Below are positions 1 to 9,347 of a stretch of 64,000 nucleotides of DNA, one piece after another; the first letter of the stretch is position 1; each line of letters begins with the position of its first letter. Location of the stretch: assembly GCF_018070075.1 (NCBI RefSeq), contig NZ_JAGPXE010000004.1, positions 186,001-250,000 on the forward strand, written 5' to 3'. The notes beneath the pieces were generated by a model. It worked only from the letters and a program-made list of their open reading frames with translations. It was not told where the DNA came from and ran no database searches. The translations under genes were made by a program, and so were the position numbers. The stretch comes from Saccharopolyspora endophytica (GTDB taxonomy: Bacteria > Actinomycetota > Actinomycetes > Mycobacteriales > Pseudonocardiaceae).

Positions 1-881
1 CCGTTGAAGTCGGCCAGCGCGCTGACGGTGATGACCTCGTCGTAGGCGGCCGGGACGCTGTCCTTGGCGTCGGCGGCGTCGTTGCCCGCGGCGACCGCGA
101 AGGTGACGCCGGCCGAGACCGCGCGGCAGATCGCCTGGTGCTCGGAATCGCCGCTGCTGCGGCCGCACTGCCCGTCGTCGGTGCCCTCGCCGCCGAGGCT
201 CATGTTGGCCACGTCGATCTGCCCGGCGTTGGCCGCGACGTAGTCGATGCCGCAGACGACGTCGGCCGTGGTGCCGACGCCCGCGTCGTTGAGGACCTTG
301 ACCGGCCAGATCCGCGCGCCCGGCGCGACGCCGACGACGCCGTCACCGTTGTCGAGCGCGCCGATCGTGCCCGCGACGTGCGTGCCGTGACCGTGGCCGT
401 CCTCCGGAGGCAGTATCGGCAGCGTGCAGTTCTTGCCGCCCACCACGTTGAGGTCGGGGTGGTCGCTGTCCACGCCGGTGTCGATGACCGCGACGTCGAC
501 GTCGGTGCGCTGGTCGGTGCCGTCGATCCCGGCGGTCGGGCTGGCGTCGGCGTTGGCGCGGTCGACGCCGGTGGGCAGCGACTGAGCGGTGCTGCGCACC
601 TGGCGGACCGGCTCCACCCAGGCCACGTCGGGATCGGCCGCGATGCGGTCGCGCGACTGCTCGCTCATCCGGCCGGAGTAGCCCTTCAGCGCCGACTGGT
701 AGAGGTGCCCGACCTTGGCGCCGTTGTCCTGGGAGTGCTTGTTCGCCTTGGCCTTCGCGTCGGTGCCGTCCTTGAGCACCACGATGTAGTCGCCCTCGGG
801 CGCGGGCGCGGCCTGCGCGGTCAGCCCCGTCGCACCCGCTAAAGCGCAGGCCAGCAGGATCGCCGTGGTTCGTCTTCGCAT
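1..881 (-). CDS. Secreted S8 subtilisin-family serine protease (3' end outside window)
   Basis: About 293 residues are visible. A Sec-type signal peptide (MRRR, hydrophobic core, AxA near residue 25) is followed by an inhibitor I9 propeptide (about 30-95, starting GDYIVVLKDGT) and the start of a peptidase S8 domain. The catalytic Asp lies in AVIDTGVD (about D134) and the catalytic His in GHGTHVAG (about H165). The catalytic Ser would lie beyond the window edge. The ATG at 881-879 is preceded by GGAGG (888-892). The role is probably extracellular protein degradation after self-processing of the propeptide. The family call is firm; the substrate is unknown. Confidence 0.9.
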   Translation of the reverse strand, partial: MRRRTTAILLACALAGATGLTAQAAPAPEGDYIVVLKDGTDAKAKANKHSQDNGAKVGHLYQSALKGYSGRMSEQSRDRIAADPDVAWVEPVRQVRSTAQSLPTGVDRANADASPTAGIDGTDQRTDVDVAVIDTGVDSDHPDLNVVGGKNCTLPILPPEDGHGHGTHVAGTIGALDNGDGVVGVAPGARIWPVKVLNDAGVGTTADVVCGIDYVAANAGQIDVANMSLGGEGTDDGQCGRSSGDSEHQAICRAVSAGVTFAVAAGNDAADAKDSVPAAYDEVITVSALADFN

Positions 882-1270
882 CGAAACCCCTCCGTTGATC
901 CGACCTCTCGCCGACCACGACGACGTGCGACATCAACTCACGACGGCAGACCGCCCAGTCGGTACGAGCATGGCTGAAGACCATGACATGCGAGTTGACG
1001 CATGTCCAGATCTCGATCACTCAAAATCGTTGTCGGAGTTGTTATTTCGACACCCACCCCTCCGCTTCTTACGATTCGGCAATAATGTTCGGCCGAACAA
1101 CCGGATGATCTCCTTCCGATACGTGGTTTTCGGAGGAAGTCGACTTCGCATCACGCGGGGGAAGATCTCAGGTGAAGGGCCGGAGAACGCGACCCCGCGG
1201 GTATTGCGCGCGGCGCAGCGACCTGGCGACGCTCTTCGAGTCCGGAGAATTCCTGCGCGAGGAGGGCGTC
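882..1270. other. Divergent intergenic region
   Basis: This separates the protease and the phosphatase-like gene and must hold both promoters. It contains an AT-richer stretch (about 1020-1110) unlike the flanking coding DNA. I see no clear repeat or RNA structure. A reading extending the downstream gene back to an ATG at 1172 is possible but has no good ribosome site. Confidence 0.4.
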
Positions 1271-2203
1271 GTGGTCACGTTAGGCACGTGGAATCTGGAG
1301 AACCTGTTCCGCCCGGGCAGCGACGGCGGACCCGACTCCGCCCAGGAGTACCAGGCCAAGCTGGACTCGCTGGCCGCGACCATCACCTCGATCGCGCCGG
1401 ACGTGCTGGCCGTGCAGGAGGTCGGTGACCCCGAGGCACTCGCGGACCTGATCGGCAAGCTCGAAGGCCGGTGGCACACCGAGCTCGCCGAGCCCGACGG
1501 TCGCGGCATCCGCGTCGGCTTCTGCTCCCGGCACCCGCTGACCGACCTCGCGCAGGTCACCGACTTCCCCGAACAGCTCCAGCCCGTGCAGACCACCGAC
1601 GACGGCGAGACCGTCCGGCAGATGAGCCGTCCCGTGCTGCAGGCCGGCGTCGAGATCGACGGACAGCACCTCACCCTGCTGACCTGCCACCTCAAGTCGA
1701 AGCTGCTGACCTACCCGGGCGGCCGGTTCAACCCGCGCGACGAGGACGAACGCGCCCGCTACGCGGTCTACGCGCTCGACCGGCGGGCCGCCGAGGCCGC
1801 CACCGTCCGCGTCCACGCCACCCAGCTGCTCGAAGGCCGCGGTCAGGAGCGGGCCGTGGTGGTCCTCGGCGACCTCAACGACACCCCCGACGCCGCGACC
1901 ACGACGCTGCTGCACGGGCCGCCCGGATCCGAGATCGGCACGCCCGGGTTCGACCGCCCCGACCAGGGCGACGGAGCGCGGCTGTGGAACCTGGCCGGCC
2001 TGATCCCCGCCGACAAGCGGCACTCCCGGACCTACAACGGCCGCCCGGAGCTCATCGACCACATCCTGGTCAGCCACCGGCTCGTCGGCCGCATCGCCGA
2101 AGCCACCACGATCGACACCGCGGCGACGTCGGTCACCGACCAGCCGCGGCAGCGGCGCAACGAACCGGCCTCCGACCACCGGCCGGTGATCACCCGCTTC
2201 TGA
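1271..2203 (+). CDS. Endonuclease/exonuclease/phosphatase family protein
   Basis: The protein has the EEP fold of DNase I-like metal-dependent phosphodiesterases. Motifs visible in order are GTWNLENLF near the N-terminus, APDVLAVQEVGD (metal-binding Glu), LLTCHLKS, VVLGDLNDTPD (catalytic Asp/Asn) and SDHRPVI at the C-terminus. I chose GTG at 1271 because GGAGG lies five bases upstream; an in-frame ATG at 1172 would add 33 low-similarity residues. No signal peptide is evident with the GTG start. The substrate may be nucleic acid or a phosphoester and cannot be told from sequence. Confidence 0.85.
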   Translation: MVTLGTWNLENLFRPGSDGGPDSAQEYQAKLDSLAATITSIAPDVLAVQEVGDPEALADLIGKLEGRWHTELAEPDGRGIRVGFCSRHPLTDLAQVTDFPEQLQPVQTTDDGETVRQMSRPVLQAGVEIDGQHLTLLTCHLKSKLLTYPGGRFNPRDEDERARYAVYALDRRAAEAATVRVHATQLLEGRGQERAVVVLGDLNDTPDAATTTLLHGPPGSEIGTPGFDRPDQGDGARLWNLAGLIPADKRHSRTYNGRPELIDHILVSHRLVGRIAEATTIDTAATSVTDQPRQRRNEPASDHRPVITRF

Positions 2204-2505
2204 GCCGCACGGCGCCACCAGCCGGGGCGCGGCATGCGGGCGGTTGGGTACCGACCATGATCAATGGTCCTCTTGCCTGATCAGTTCGGACCACAACCGC
2301 CCGCAGCCGCGATGAGACCCTCCCCGAAACCTCGCGGACAGGCCTTTCGCTCCCGGGCGACGTGCGGCCACGGTCACCGAAGTTCACCACTGCCGGACCC
2401 CATGAGGTGGTGCGCGACATCGGCCGAGGCCGGACGCGAGAAGATCAGCGGCATGACCACGAACGATCGCCGCGACGCGACCCGAGTCCGCGAGGAGGGC
2501 CAACC
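2204..2505. other. Intergenic region with a short palindrome
   Basis: The 302-bp gap holds a 6-bp inverted repeat, GACCAT-GATCA-ATGGTC (2253-2269), about 50 bp past the upstream stop codon. It has no T-run, so it may be a weak terminator or an operator for the ArsR-type gene downstream. Nothing else recognisable is seen. Confidence 0.35.
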
Positions 2506-2874
2506 GTGAGCAGGCCCCTCTACCAAGTCAAGGCGGACTTCTTCAAAACGCTCGGCCACCCGGCTCGCATCCGCGTGCTGGAGCTGCTCAGCGAAGGCGA
2601 GCACGCGGTCTCGGAGATGCTGCCCGAAGTCGGTGTGGAGGCCGCGAACCTCTCGCAGCACCTCGCCGTGCTGCGCCGCGCCGGACTCGTGGTCACGCGC
2701 AAGGAAGGAGCGACGGTCTTCTACTCGCTCACCAGCCCTCACATCGCCGAGCTGCTGGCCGTCGCGCGCCGCATCCTCACCGGGGTGCTGGCTGGGCAGG
2801 CCGGCCTGCTCGAAGACCTCCGCATCGCGACGTCCGAGGCCGAGTCCCGGACCAGGCGGGAGGCACCCTCCTGA
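2506..2874 (+). CDS. ArsR-family winged-helix transcriptional regulator
   Basis: A 122-residue protein with a single winged-helix domain: KTLGHPARIRVLELL opens helix 1 and ANLSQHLAVLRRAGLV is the recognition helix, followed by the wing (TRKEGATVFYSLT). No CxC or other clear metal-binding Cys pair is visible, so it may sense something other than arsenic or cadmium. The GTG at 2506 has GAGGAGGG six bases upstream. It is followed by a decarboxylase pair 113 bp downstream in the same direction, which it might regulate (inference). Confidence 0.88.
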   Translation: MSRPLYQVKADFFKTLGHPARIRVLELLSEGEHAVSEMLPEVGVEAANLSQHLAVLRRAGLVVTRKEGATVFYSLTSPHIAELLAVARRILTGVLAGQAGLLEDLRIATSEAESRTRREAPS

Positions 2875-2987
2875 CTGATGCCCGGGCCGCTCCACGGGAC
2901 GCAGCCCTGCGAGGACGAGCCCGCTTCGCGGCTTGACGAGCCGTTAGCATGGCCGCTCGGTGAACGCTGTCGACGAACGGTGGGCCT

Positions 2988-3530
2988 GTGACGACATCGA
3001 GCTATGCCGAGGCCGCTGCGGCGGGCATCTGGGGATCGGGAGCCGAGCGGGTCGGCTACATCCCGTCGGTGACCGTCGCGCCGGTCATCTCCGCGCTGGT
3101 CGAGACCGACGGGGGCGCGGACGGCGTCTCACCGCACGTCACCCCGCTGTCGCGGGAGGAAGAGGCGATCGGGGTCATCGGGGCGCTGCCGCTGGCGGGC
3201 CGCTTCGGGGCGGTCGTCATGCAGGACAACGGTTTCGGCAACGCGCTGACCGCGCTGACCACCTTCTCGATCTCCTACCACCTGCCGCTGCTGATCTTCG
3301 CCAACACGCGAGGCGGACTCGGCGAGTACAACTCGATGATCCACTCGATCAGCCAGCACGCCCCCGCCCTGCTGCGCACCGTCGGGCTGCCGGTGTTCGA
3401 GCTGGACCGCCGCTCGTCCCCGCAGGACTGGCAGGACGCCACCGTCGAGGCCGGCGTGCACGCGCGGATGACCTACCGGCCCGTCGTCGTCCTCGCCTCG
3501 TTCTGGAACACCGACGGGAAGGTCGCCTGA
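2988..3530 (+). CDS. ThDP-dependent decarboxylase, alpha (PYR-domain) subunit, ComD-like
   Basis: A 180-residue protein equal in length to the alpha subunit of split sulfopyruvate/phosphonopyruvate decarboxylases. It corresponds to the N-terminal ThDP-binding (PYR) domain: SREEEAIGVIGALPLAGR carries the conserved Glu that activates the thiamine pyrimidine ring, followed by MQDNGFGNALTAL. It starts at GTG 2988. Its stop codon overlaps the start of the beta subunit (TGATG), so translation is coupled and the two should form one enzyme. The substrate is unknown; the neighbouring aromatic-acid cluster suggests a 2-oxo acid, but the genes are convergent rather than in one operon. Confidence 0.8.
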   Translation: MTTSSYAEAAAAGIWGSGAERVGYIPSVTVAPVISALVETDGGADGVSPHVTPLSREEEAIGVIGALPLAGRFGAVVMQDNGFGNALTALTTFSISYHLPLLIFANTRGGLGEYNSMIHSISQHAPALLRTVGLPVFELDRRSSPQDWQDATVEAGVHARMTYRPVVVLASFWNTDGKVA

Positions 3531-4105
3531 TGCGCCGGATCGAAGCCCTGCGGCAGCTCGTCGAGCTCACCGAGGAGCGCCCGCTGGTGGTGACCTGCGC
3601 GGCGACCAGCCGCGAACTCGCCTCGGTCGCCGATCGGGACAACCACCTGTACCTGCTGGACTCGATGGGGCTGGCCGGTTCCGTGACCACCGGGCTGGCG
3701 ATGGCCGTCGAGGACTCGCCGGTGGAGAAGGTCATCGGGATCGAGGGCGACGGCTCCCTGCTGATGAACCCGAACGTCCTGCCCACCGGCGGTTTCACCG
3801 CGCCCCGGGCGCTGCTGCTGGTGCTGCTGGACAACCGCTCCTACGGGTCCACCGCAGGGCTGCCCACCTACACCGACCGGATCGACCTCGGCGCGATGGC
3901 CGAGGCCAGCGGGTGGACCACCGGCCGCGCCACCGATCCCGAAACGCTGCGCACCGAGTTCACCCGCCTGCTCGGCACTCCCGGCCCGGCGTTCCTGCAC
4001 GTGCGCATCGAACCGGGCAACGCCTCCGACATCCCGAAGCTGCTCGCGGACCCGGTCGCGCTCACCCACCGCTTCCAGACCTGGCTGACCGCGAAGATCA
4101 GCTGA
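3530..4105 (+). CDS. ThDP-dependent decarboxylase, beta (PP-domain) subunit, ComE-like
   Basis: A 191-residue partner of the preceding gene, equivalent to the C-terminal pyrophosphate-binding domain of ThDP enzymes. The signature GDGSLLMN (within GIEGDGSLLMNPNVLPT) is the GDG-x-N motif that holds Mg-ThDP. SMGLAGSVTTGLAMA precedes it as in sulfopyruvate decarboxylase beta subunits. It overlaps the alpha gene by one base and its stop abuts the stop of the convergent transporter gene. Neither half alone has both ThDP-binding sites. Confidence 0.82.
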   Translation: MRRIEALRQLVELTEERPLVVTCAATSRELASVADRDNHLYLLDSMGLAGSVTTGLAMAVEDSPVEKVIGIEGDGSLLMNPNVLPTGGFTAPRALLLVLLDNRSYGSTAGLPTYTDRIDLGAMAEASGWTTGRATDPETLRTEFTRLLGTPGPAFLHVRIEPGNASDIPKLLADPVALTHRFQTWLTAKIS

Positions 4106-5464
4106 TCAGGCGGGGTTCGCCTGAGCCGCCGCGGCTTCTAACCGGAGCTTGCGGGTGGCGGGCCCGAAGACCGCCAGGGCCACGGCGCCCACGATCCAGG
4201 TACCCGCGATGAAGTAGAAGACGGTCATGTAGCCGTAGCCGCTGTAGAGGGCCGCGATGATCAGCGGACCGACGGCGTTGGACAGCCGGCCCACGCCGTA
4301 GGAGATCGAGGTGCCCAGCGAGCGGCCGCGGGTGTCGTAGAGCTCGGGCGAGTAGGCGTAGGCCAGGGCCGTGTAGCCGCGCTCGAACAGGTTGACCATG
4401 AAGCCGAAGACGACCACCAGCACGGGCAGGAAGGTCAACCCGTACAGCAGTCCGGACCCGGCGATGACCAGGCCGAACACCACCAGGCACCACTTGCGCT
4501 CGAAGCGGTCGGTGACCTGCGCGGCCAGGAAGGACCCCAGCGGCGCGCCGACGGTGGTCAGGGCGACGAAGAAGATCGAGTCCTCGACGCTGACGCCCTC
4601 GGCGGCCAGCAATGTCGGGGCCCACGAGGAGAACCCGAAGAAGCCGATGGTCTGGGTGATCCACAGCACCGACAGCAGGATCGTCGGGAACAGGAACTTC
4701 TTCTGCTTGAGCATCGCCAGGCCCGGCTTGGCGACGGGCTCGGCCACCACCGGCTCCTCAGCGGCGGGCAGTTCCCCGTGCTCGGCGGTGGCCTGGGACT
4801 CCAGGTCCCGCAGGACGGCCTCGGCCTCGCCGTGGCGACCGCGGGATTCCAGCCATTGCGGCGATTCCACGAGCCTGCGCAGGAACAGCAGGAACAGCAC
4901 GCCCATCGCGCCCCACAGGTAGACCAGGCGCCAGGTCTGCTCCCCCATCGGCACCACGAACGAGGCGATGAGGTTGGTCGCCGGGGTGCCGCAGATGCCG
5001 ATCATGATCACGTACGCCTGGAACTTGCCGCGCTTGGCGCGCGGGAAGACCTCGTTGAGGTAGACGACGGCGACCACGGTCATCGCGGACAGGCCTGCGC
5101 TGGTCAGGACGCGGAACACGCCCATCGACAGCATGTCCCAGGCGAACACCGTGGCCAGCGACCACACCGAGAACCACATCGTGGTCAGCGTCAGGGTCCG
5201 CTTGCGGCCGAGCCGGTCGGCCAGTCCGCCCGCCACGACCGAGCCGATGAACATGCCCACGAACGACAGCGACGTCACGTAGGCGATGTGGCTGACGTCC
5301 GACCCCCACAGCACGCGCACCTTGGGCGCGGTGATGGCGAAGGTGTTGATGTCGGCGAACTCGAAGAAGTAGGCGAACGCCAGCGCGACGATCGTGGTCT
5401 TGTGGAACTTGGAGATCGGCAACCGGTCGAGCCGGTTCGCCGAGTTCGTAACGGAGTGCGGCAC
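4106..5464 (-). CDS. MFS transporter, probably aromatic acid/H+ symporter
   Basis: A 452-residue major facilitator with about 12 hydrophobic segments. The loop 2-3 signature GGLADRLGRKRTL and its partial repeat in the second half (DRFERKWCL) are clear. It is the last gene of a minus-strand operon for 4,5-cleavage intermediates, 32 bp after the PDC hydrolase gene. Uptake of an aromatic or pyrone carboxylate is therefore the likely job. Substrate identity is inference from context. Confidence 0.85.
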   Translation of the reverse strand: MPHSVTNSANRLDRLPISKFHKTTIVALAFAYFFEFADINTFAITAPKVRVLWGSDVSHIAYVTSLSFVGMFIGSVVAGGLADRLGRKRTLTLTTMWFSVWSLATVFAWDMLSMGVFRVLTSAGLSAMTVVAVVYLNEVFPRAKRGKFQAYVIMIGICGTPATNLIASFVVPMGEQTWRLVYLWGAMGVLFLLFLRRLVESPQWLESRGRHGEAEAVLRDLESQATAEHGELPAAEEPVVAEPVAKPGLAMLKQKKFLFPTILLSVLWITQTIGFFGFSSWAPTLLAAEGVSVEDSIFFVALTTVGAPLGSFLAAQVTDRFERKWCLVVFGLVIAGSGLLYGLTFLPVLVVVFGFMVNLFERGYTALAYAYSPELYDTRGRSLGTSISYGVGRLSNAVGPLIIAALYSGYGYMTVFYFIAGTWIVGAVALAVFGPATRKLRLEAAAAQANPA

Positions 5465-5496
5465 TGCGGTCTCCTACGGGGAATGAGCGCGTTCGC

Positions 5497-6411
5497 TCAG
5501 GCCTGCTCCTCTGGCCAGTACAGGCGCATCGGGTTGTCGACGAGCAGCGCTCGTCGCTGCTCGGGGGTGACGGCGATCTGCGGGACGTGGTCGAGCAGCA
5601 GGCCGTCGTCGGGCATGTGGTCGGTGAGGTTGGGGTGCGGCCAGTCCGTTCCCCACAGGACGCGGTCCGGGAAGGTCTCGACGACCTTCCGGGCGAACGG
5701 GACGACGTCGGCGTAGGCGTGCCGCTCGCCGTCCAGCGCGGGCGGTCCCGTCCTGGTCAGCCGCTCCGGGCAGGACACCTTGACCCACGCGCCGCTGCGG
5801 GCGACGAAGTCGAGGAACCCGGTGAACTCCGGCCCTTCGGGGTCCGCGCCGACGTCGGGCCGGCCCATGTGGTCGATCACGAGGGTGACCGGCAGCGACA
5901 GGAAGAAGTCCCGCAGGTCGGGAAGGTCCGGTGCCTCGAAGTAGAGGACCACGTGCCAGCCCAGCGGGGCGATCTTGGCGGCGATGGTCTCCAGCGCGTC
6001 GGTCGGCGCGGCGTCGACGAGCCGCTTGACGAAGTTGAAGCGCACGCCCCGGACACCCGCCGCGTGCAGGCGTTCCAGCTCCTCGCGCGTCACGTCGGAG
6101 GTCACCGAGGCCACCCCGCGCGCCCGGCCGCCCGAGGCCCGCAGCGCGTCGACCAGGGCGCTGTTGTCGCTGCCGTGGCAGGTGGCCTGCACGATGACGT
6201 TGCGGGACAGCCCGAGGTGGTCGCGCAGCGCGAACAGCTGGTCCTTGCCCGCGTCCACCGGCGTGTACTTGCGCTCGGGCGCGAACGGGAACTCCTCGGC
6301 CGGGCCGAAGACGTGGCAGTGCGCGTCGACGGCGCCTTCGGGCGCGGTGAAGGCCGGTTCGCTCGGGTTCGGGTGCCAGGGCAACCACCCCGGGGTCACT
6401 TCAGTCCACAT
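5497..6411 (-). CDS. ligI: 2-pyrone-4,6-dicarboxylate (PDC) hydrolase, LigI-type amidohydrolase
   Basis: A 304-residue amidohydrolase-superfamily protein. The HxH motif sits in [10 protein letters not shown] near the N-terminus, VIDHMGRP mid-protein, and the catalytic Asp in GTDWPHPN near the C-terminus, a set typical of LigI, which needs no metal. LigI opens the PDC lactone to 4-oxalomesaconate. The gene overlaps the upstream aldolase by 11 bp, indicating coupling. The assignment is strengthened by LigJ-, LigK- and GalD-like neighbours. Confidence 0.85.
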   Translation of the reverse strand: MWTEVTPGWLPWHPNPSEPAFTAPEGAVDAHCHVFGPAEEFPFAPERKYTPVDAGKDQLFALRDHLGLSRNVIVQATCHGSDNSALVDALRASGGRARGVASVTSDVTREELERLHAAGVRGVRFNFVKRLVDAAPTDALETIAAKIAPLGWHVVLYFEAPDLPDLRDFFLSLPVTLVIDHMGRPDVGADPEGPEFTGFLDFVARSGAWVKVSCPERLTRTGPPALDGERHAYADVVPFARKVVETFPDRVLWGTDWPHPNLTDHMPDDGLLLDHVPQIAVTPEQRRALLVDNPMRLYWPEEQA

Positions 6412-7084
6412 AGGTCAGTCCCAGGTCGGCGAGCTTGGGCCGCATGTCGTAGAGGTCCAGGCCGAGCACCCCGTCCTGGAACTTCTCGCGCTTGCCCGCC
6501 TCGTTGGCCTCGCGCGCGGCCGCCGCGGCGGCGACGTCGGCGGCCTTGGCGGCGGGCACCACGACGACGCCATCGGCGTCGGCGACGATGACGTCACCTG
6601 GGTTGACCAGCGCGTTCGCCACCACGACCGGCACGTTGACCGAGCCGAGGGTGGCCTTGACGGTGCCCTTGGCGTTGACGGCGCGCGAGAACACCGGGAA
6701 GTCCATCTCCCGCAGGTCGTCGACGTCGCGGCAACCGCCGTCGATGATCAGACCGCGAGCGCCCCGGGCGCGCATGGAGGTGGCGAGCAGCTCGCCGAAG
6801 AAGCCGTCCTCGCTCTCGGTGGTGCAGCCGGCCACGACGACGTCGCCGTCCTGCACCTGCTCGGTGGCGACGTGCAGCATCCAGTTGTCGCCGGGCTGCA
6901 GGAGTGCGGTGACGGCCGTGCCGCAGAGCTTCGCTCCCTGGTAGACCGGCCGGATGTAGGGGCGCATCAGACCGACCCGGCCCATGGCCTCGTGCACCGT
7001 GGCCACGCCGAACCGGGACAGGGCCTCGACGGCTCCGCGGTCGGCGCGCTCGACGGTGCGGTGGACGACTCCGAGTTCGTGCAC
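6401..7084 (-). CDS. ligK: 4-carboxy-4-hydroxy-2-oxoadipate aldolase / oxaloacetate decarboxylase (RraA-like fold)
   Basis: A 227-residue class II pyruvate aldolase of the HMG/CHA aldolase group. [16 protein letters not shown] and [14 protein letters not shown] contain the conserved Glu and the Arg-Asp pair of the metal/pyruvate site, and [17 protein letters not shown] is the C-terminal signature. It cleaves CHA to pyruvate plus oxaloacetate and usually also decarboxylates oxaloacetate. It lies 29 bp after the hydratase gene in the same operon. The RNase-E-inhibitor annotation RraA often given to this fold is not appropriate here. Confidence 0.82.
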   Translation of the reverse strand: MHELGVVHRTVERADRGAVEALSRFGVATVHEAMGRVGLMRPYIRPVYQGAKLCGTAVTALLQPGDNWMLHVATEQVQDGDVVVAGCTTESEDGFFGELLATSMRARGARGLIIDGGCRDVDDLREMDFPVFSRAVNAKGTVKATLGSVNVPVVVANALVNPGDVIVADADGVVVVPAAKAADVAAAAAAREANEAGKREKFQDGVLGLDLYDMRPKLADLGLTYVD

Positions 7085-7113
7085 GGTGGAGAACTCCTTC
7101 GTTGGTGGCGGGG

Positions 7114-8136
7114 TCAGCGGCCCTGAGTGGTCAGGCGGATGTCCAGGCGCGGGTAGACGCGGCGGGCGTTGCCCTCTTCGATGGCGGCGAGGGATTCGGC
7201 GGACAGGCCGGCGTTCTCGACGTAGCGGCGGGTGTCGTCGAAGTGGTGACCGGTGCGCGGGTCGACGCCGCGGACCGCGCCGATCATCTCCGAGGCGAAC
7301 AGCACCGAGGAATGCGGAATGACGTCCAGCAGCAGGTCGATGCCCGGCTGGTGGTAGACGCAGGTGTCGAAGAAGACGTTGCCCAGCAGCGCTTCCTCGG
7401 GTTCGGGCTTGCCCAGCGCCTGCGCCAGACCGCGAAAGCGCCCCCAGTGGTAGGGAACCGCGCCGCCGCCGTGCGGGATCACCAGTCGCAGCTCGGGGAA
7501 GTCGGTGAACAGGTCACCCTGCAGCAGCTGCATGAACGCGGTGGTGTCGGCGTTGAGGTAGTGCGCGCCGGTGGTGTGGAAGGCCGGGTTGCAGCTGGTC
7601 GAGACGTGCACCATGGCGGGCACGTCCAGCTCGACGAGCTTCTCCCACACCGGGTACCAGTGGCGGTCGGTCAGCGGCGGCGAGGTCCAGTGCCCGCCGG
7701 ACGGGTCGGGGTTGATGTTCACCGCGACCGCGCCCAGGTCCACGACCCGCTCCAGCTCGGAGACCACGGTGGCCGGGTCGACGCCGGGCGACTGGGGCAG
7801 CATCGCGCCGAAGGCGAAGCGCCGCGGGTAGAGCTCGGCGACCCGGTGGCACAGGTCGTTGCAGATGCGCGCCCACGTCGAGGAGGTCTCGTAGTCGCCG
7901 ACGTGGTGCGCCATGAAGGAGGCTCGCGGGGAGAACACGGTGACGTCGATACCGCGTTCGTCCATCTGGCGCAGCTGCTGGGTCTCCAGCGACTCGCGGA
8001 TCTCGTCGTCGCTGATGACCGGCCCCGCCGGGTCGGGCCGCCGGGCCGGGTCGGCGAGTCCGGCCACCTGGGCGTCGCGCCAGCGGCCGAGCGGGGCCGG
8101 GGCGGTGGTGTAGTGGCCGTGGACGTCGATGATCAC
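7114..8136 (-). CDS. ligJ: 4-oxalomesaconate hydratase, LigJ-type amidohydrolase
   Basis: A 340-residue amidohydrolase family 2 protein starting [16 protein letters not shown] (HxH). It has [10 protein letters not shown] and [18 protein letters not shown], characteristic of LigJ. LigJ adds water to 4-oxalomesaconate to form 4-carboxy-4-hydroxy-2-oxoadipate. Its start overlaps the stop of the upstream PrpF-family gene by 4 bp (8133-8136), so the two are translationally coupled. Alternative amidohydrolases such as ACMSD are less likely given the complete neighbouring pathway. Confidence 0.85.
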   Translation of the reverse strand: MIIDVHGHYTTAPAPLGRWRDAQVAGLADPARRPDPAGPVISDDEIRESLETQQLRQMDERGIDVTVFSPRASFMAHHVGDYETSSTWARICNDLCHRVAELYPRRFAFGAMLPQSPGVDPATVVSELERVVDLGAVAVNINPDPSGGHWTSPPLTDRHWYPVWEKLVELDVPAMVHVSTSCNPAFHTTGAHYLNADTTAFMQLLQGDLFTDFPELRLVIPHGGGAVPYHWGRFRGLAQALGKPEPEEALLGNVFFDTCVYHQPGIDLLLDVIPHSSVLFASEMIGAVRGVDPRTGHHFDDTRRYVENAGLSAESLAAIEEGNARRVYPRLDIRLTTQGR

Positions 8137-9317
8137 GCGGAGCGCTCCTTCGCGACGGGGGTGAGCGGGGCGGACGGGACGAGCACGTCGCCGGACATCA
8201 GCAGGCGGGCGGTGCGCAGCAGCGCCGAGCGCACGACCCGCTGGGGGTCGGCGGGGTCGAGCCCGAGGGTCACGCTGAACTCGCCGGAGGGGTGCTCGAC
8301 CGACACCGTCGGTTCGGTGCCGGTGATGCCGGTGGCGACGTCGTGGGCGACGCTGCCCTCCAGCACGCAGGCGGTGGCGGCGGTGACGGCCGCGAGCACG
8401 CCGATGGACCGGTGGGCGACCCGGGGGATGAGGCTGCGGGTGGACACGCTGCCGCCGTGCTTCGGCGGCGCCACGAGGGTCATCTTCGGGTAGTTCCTGT
8501 CGGTGACGTCGCCGAGCCCCATGACCCGTCCGCAGACCAGGCGCAGGGCCTCCACCTTGACCTTGAGCGCGTCGTCGGCGTCGATCTCGGCGGGCGTCTC
8601 GTCACCGGTGGCGCCGAGCCGGGCGGCTTCGACGATGACCAGCGGCTGGCCGTTGTCGATCAGCGTCACCTCGACCTGCCCGACCCCGTCGACCTCGACG
8701 GTGTCGCGGACGTTGCCGGTGGGCAGCAGGGAGCTCGCGACCGAGCCTGCGGTGTCGAGGAAGCCGATCTCGATCGGTGCCGCGCTGCCGGGGGCGCCGT
8801 CGATCCGCGCCTCACCTGCGTATTCGACGTGGCGCCGACCGTCGGGTCCGGTGGGCGTGCGGACGGTGATCTCGGCGATCATGCCGGTGTTGCGGGTGAG
8901 CACGCGGGCGGTGGTCAGGTCCCCGGCGGGTTCGACCATGCCGGTCTCGACGGCGAACGGCAGCACGGCGGCCAGCATGTTCCCGCAGTTGGCGGTCACG
9001 TCGACGGCGGTGCCACCGGGCTGCACCTGCCCGAACGTCCACTCGACGTCCACACCGGGCCGCGAGCCGGGGGCGACGATGCCGACCTTGCTCGTCAGCG
9101 GGTGCGCTCCCCCGATCCCGTCGATCTGGCGCTCGTCGGGCGAGCCGAGGGCGGCCAGCAGCACGGCGTCGCGGGCCCGGGCGTCCGCGGGTAGCGCGCG
9201 CTCGTCGAAGAACGGTCCCCGCGAGGTGCCACCCCTCATGAGCAGGCACGGGATCGCGGTCTGCGAACCGCGGCGGCGCGCGGTGTCGGCTGGCATGGCA
9301 GTCCTCCATCGGGTCAT
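8133..9317 (-). CDS. galD: PrpF-family isomerase, probable 4-oxalomesaconate tautomerase
   Basis: A 394-residue protein of the diaminopimelate-epimerase-like PrpF family: IPCLLMRGGTSRGPFF (catalytic Cys region) near the N-terminus, IDGIGGAHPLTSKVGI, and DVTANCGNMLAAVLPFAVE containing the second Cys. GalD converts the keto form of 4-oxalomesaconate to the enol form used by the hydratase. It is the first gene of the five-gene minus-strand operon; a palindromic operator candidate lies about 31 bp upstream of its ATG. Confidence 0.8.
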   Translation of the reverse strand: MTRWRTAMPADTARRRGSQTAIPCLLMRGGTSRGPFFDERALPADARARDAVLLAALGSPDERQIDGIGGAHPLTSKVGIVAPGSRPGVDVEWTFGQVQPGGTAVDVTANCGNMLAAVLPFAVETGMVEPAGDLTTARVLTRNTGMIAEITVRTPTGPDGRRHVEYAGEARIDGAPGSAAPIEIGFLDTAGSVASSLLPTGNVRDTVEVDGVGQVEVTLIDNGQPLVIVEAARLGATGDETPAEIDADDALKVKVEALRLVCGRVMGLGDVTDRNYPKMTLVAPPKHGGSVSTRSLIPRVAHRSIGVLAAVTAATACVLEGSVAHDVATGITGTEPTVSVEHPSGEFSVTLGLDPADPQRVVRSALLRTARLLMSGDVLVPSAPLTPVAKERSA

Positions 9318-9347
9318 CTCGTTGCGAGGAACCTAAACGATGGACAC

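Noticed and set aside
138-842. Plus-strand open frame of 234 codons opposite the subtilase
   Set aside because: It is antisense to a clear S8 protease; its Ala/Arg/Val-rich sequence is the usual shadow of high-GC codon bias.
6401-7084. RNase E inhibitor RraA
   Set aside because: The fold is shared, but the operon context and conserved aldolase residues indicate the pyruvate aldolase.
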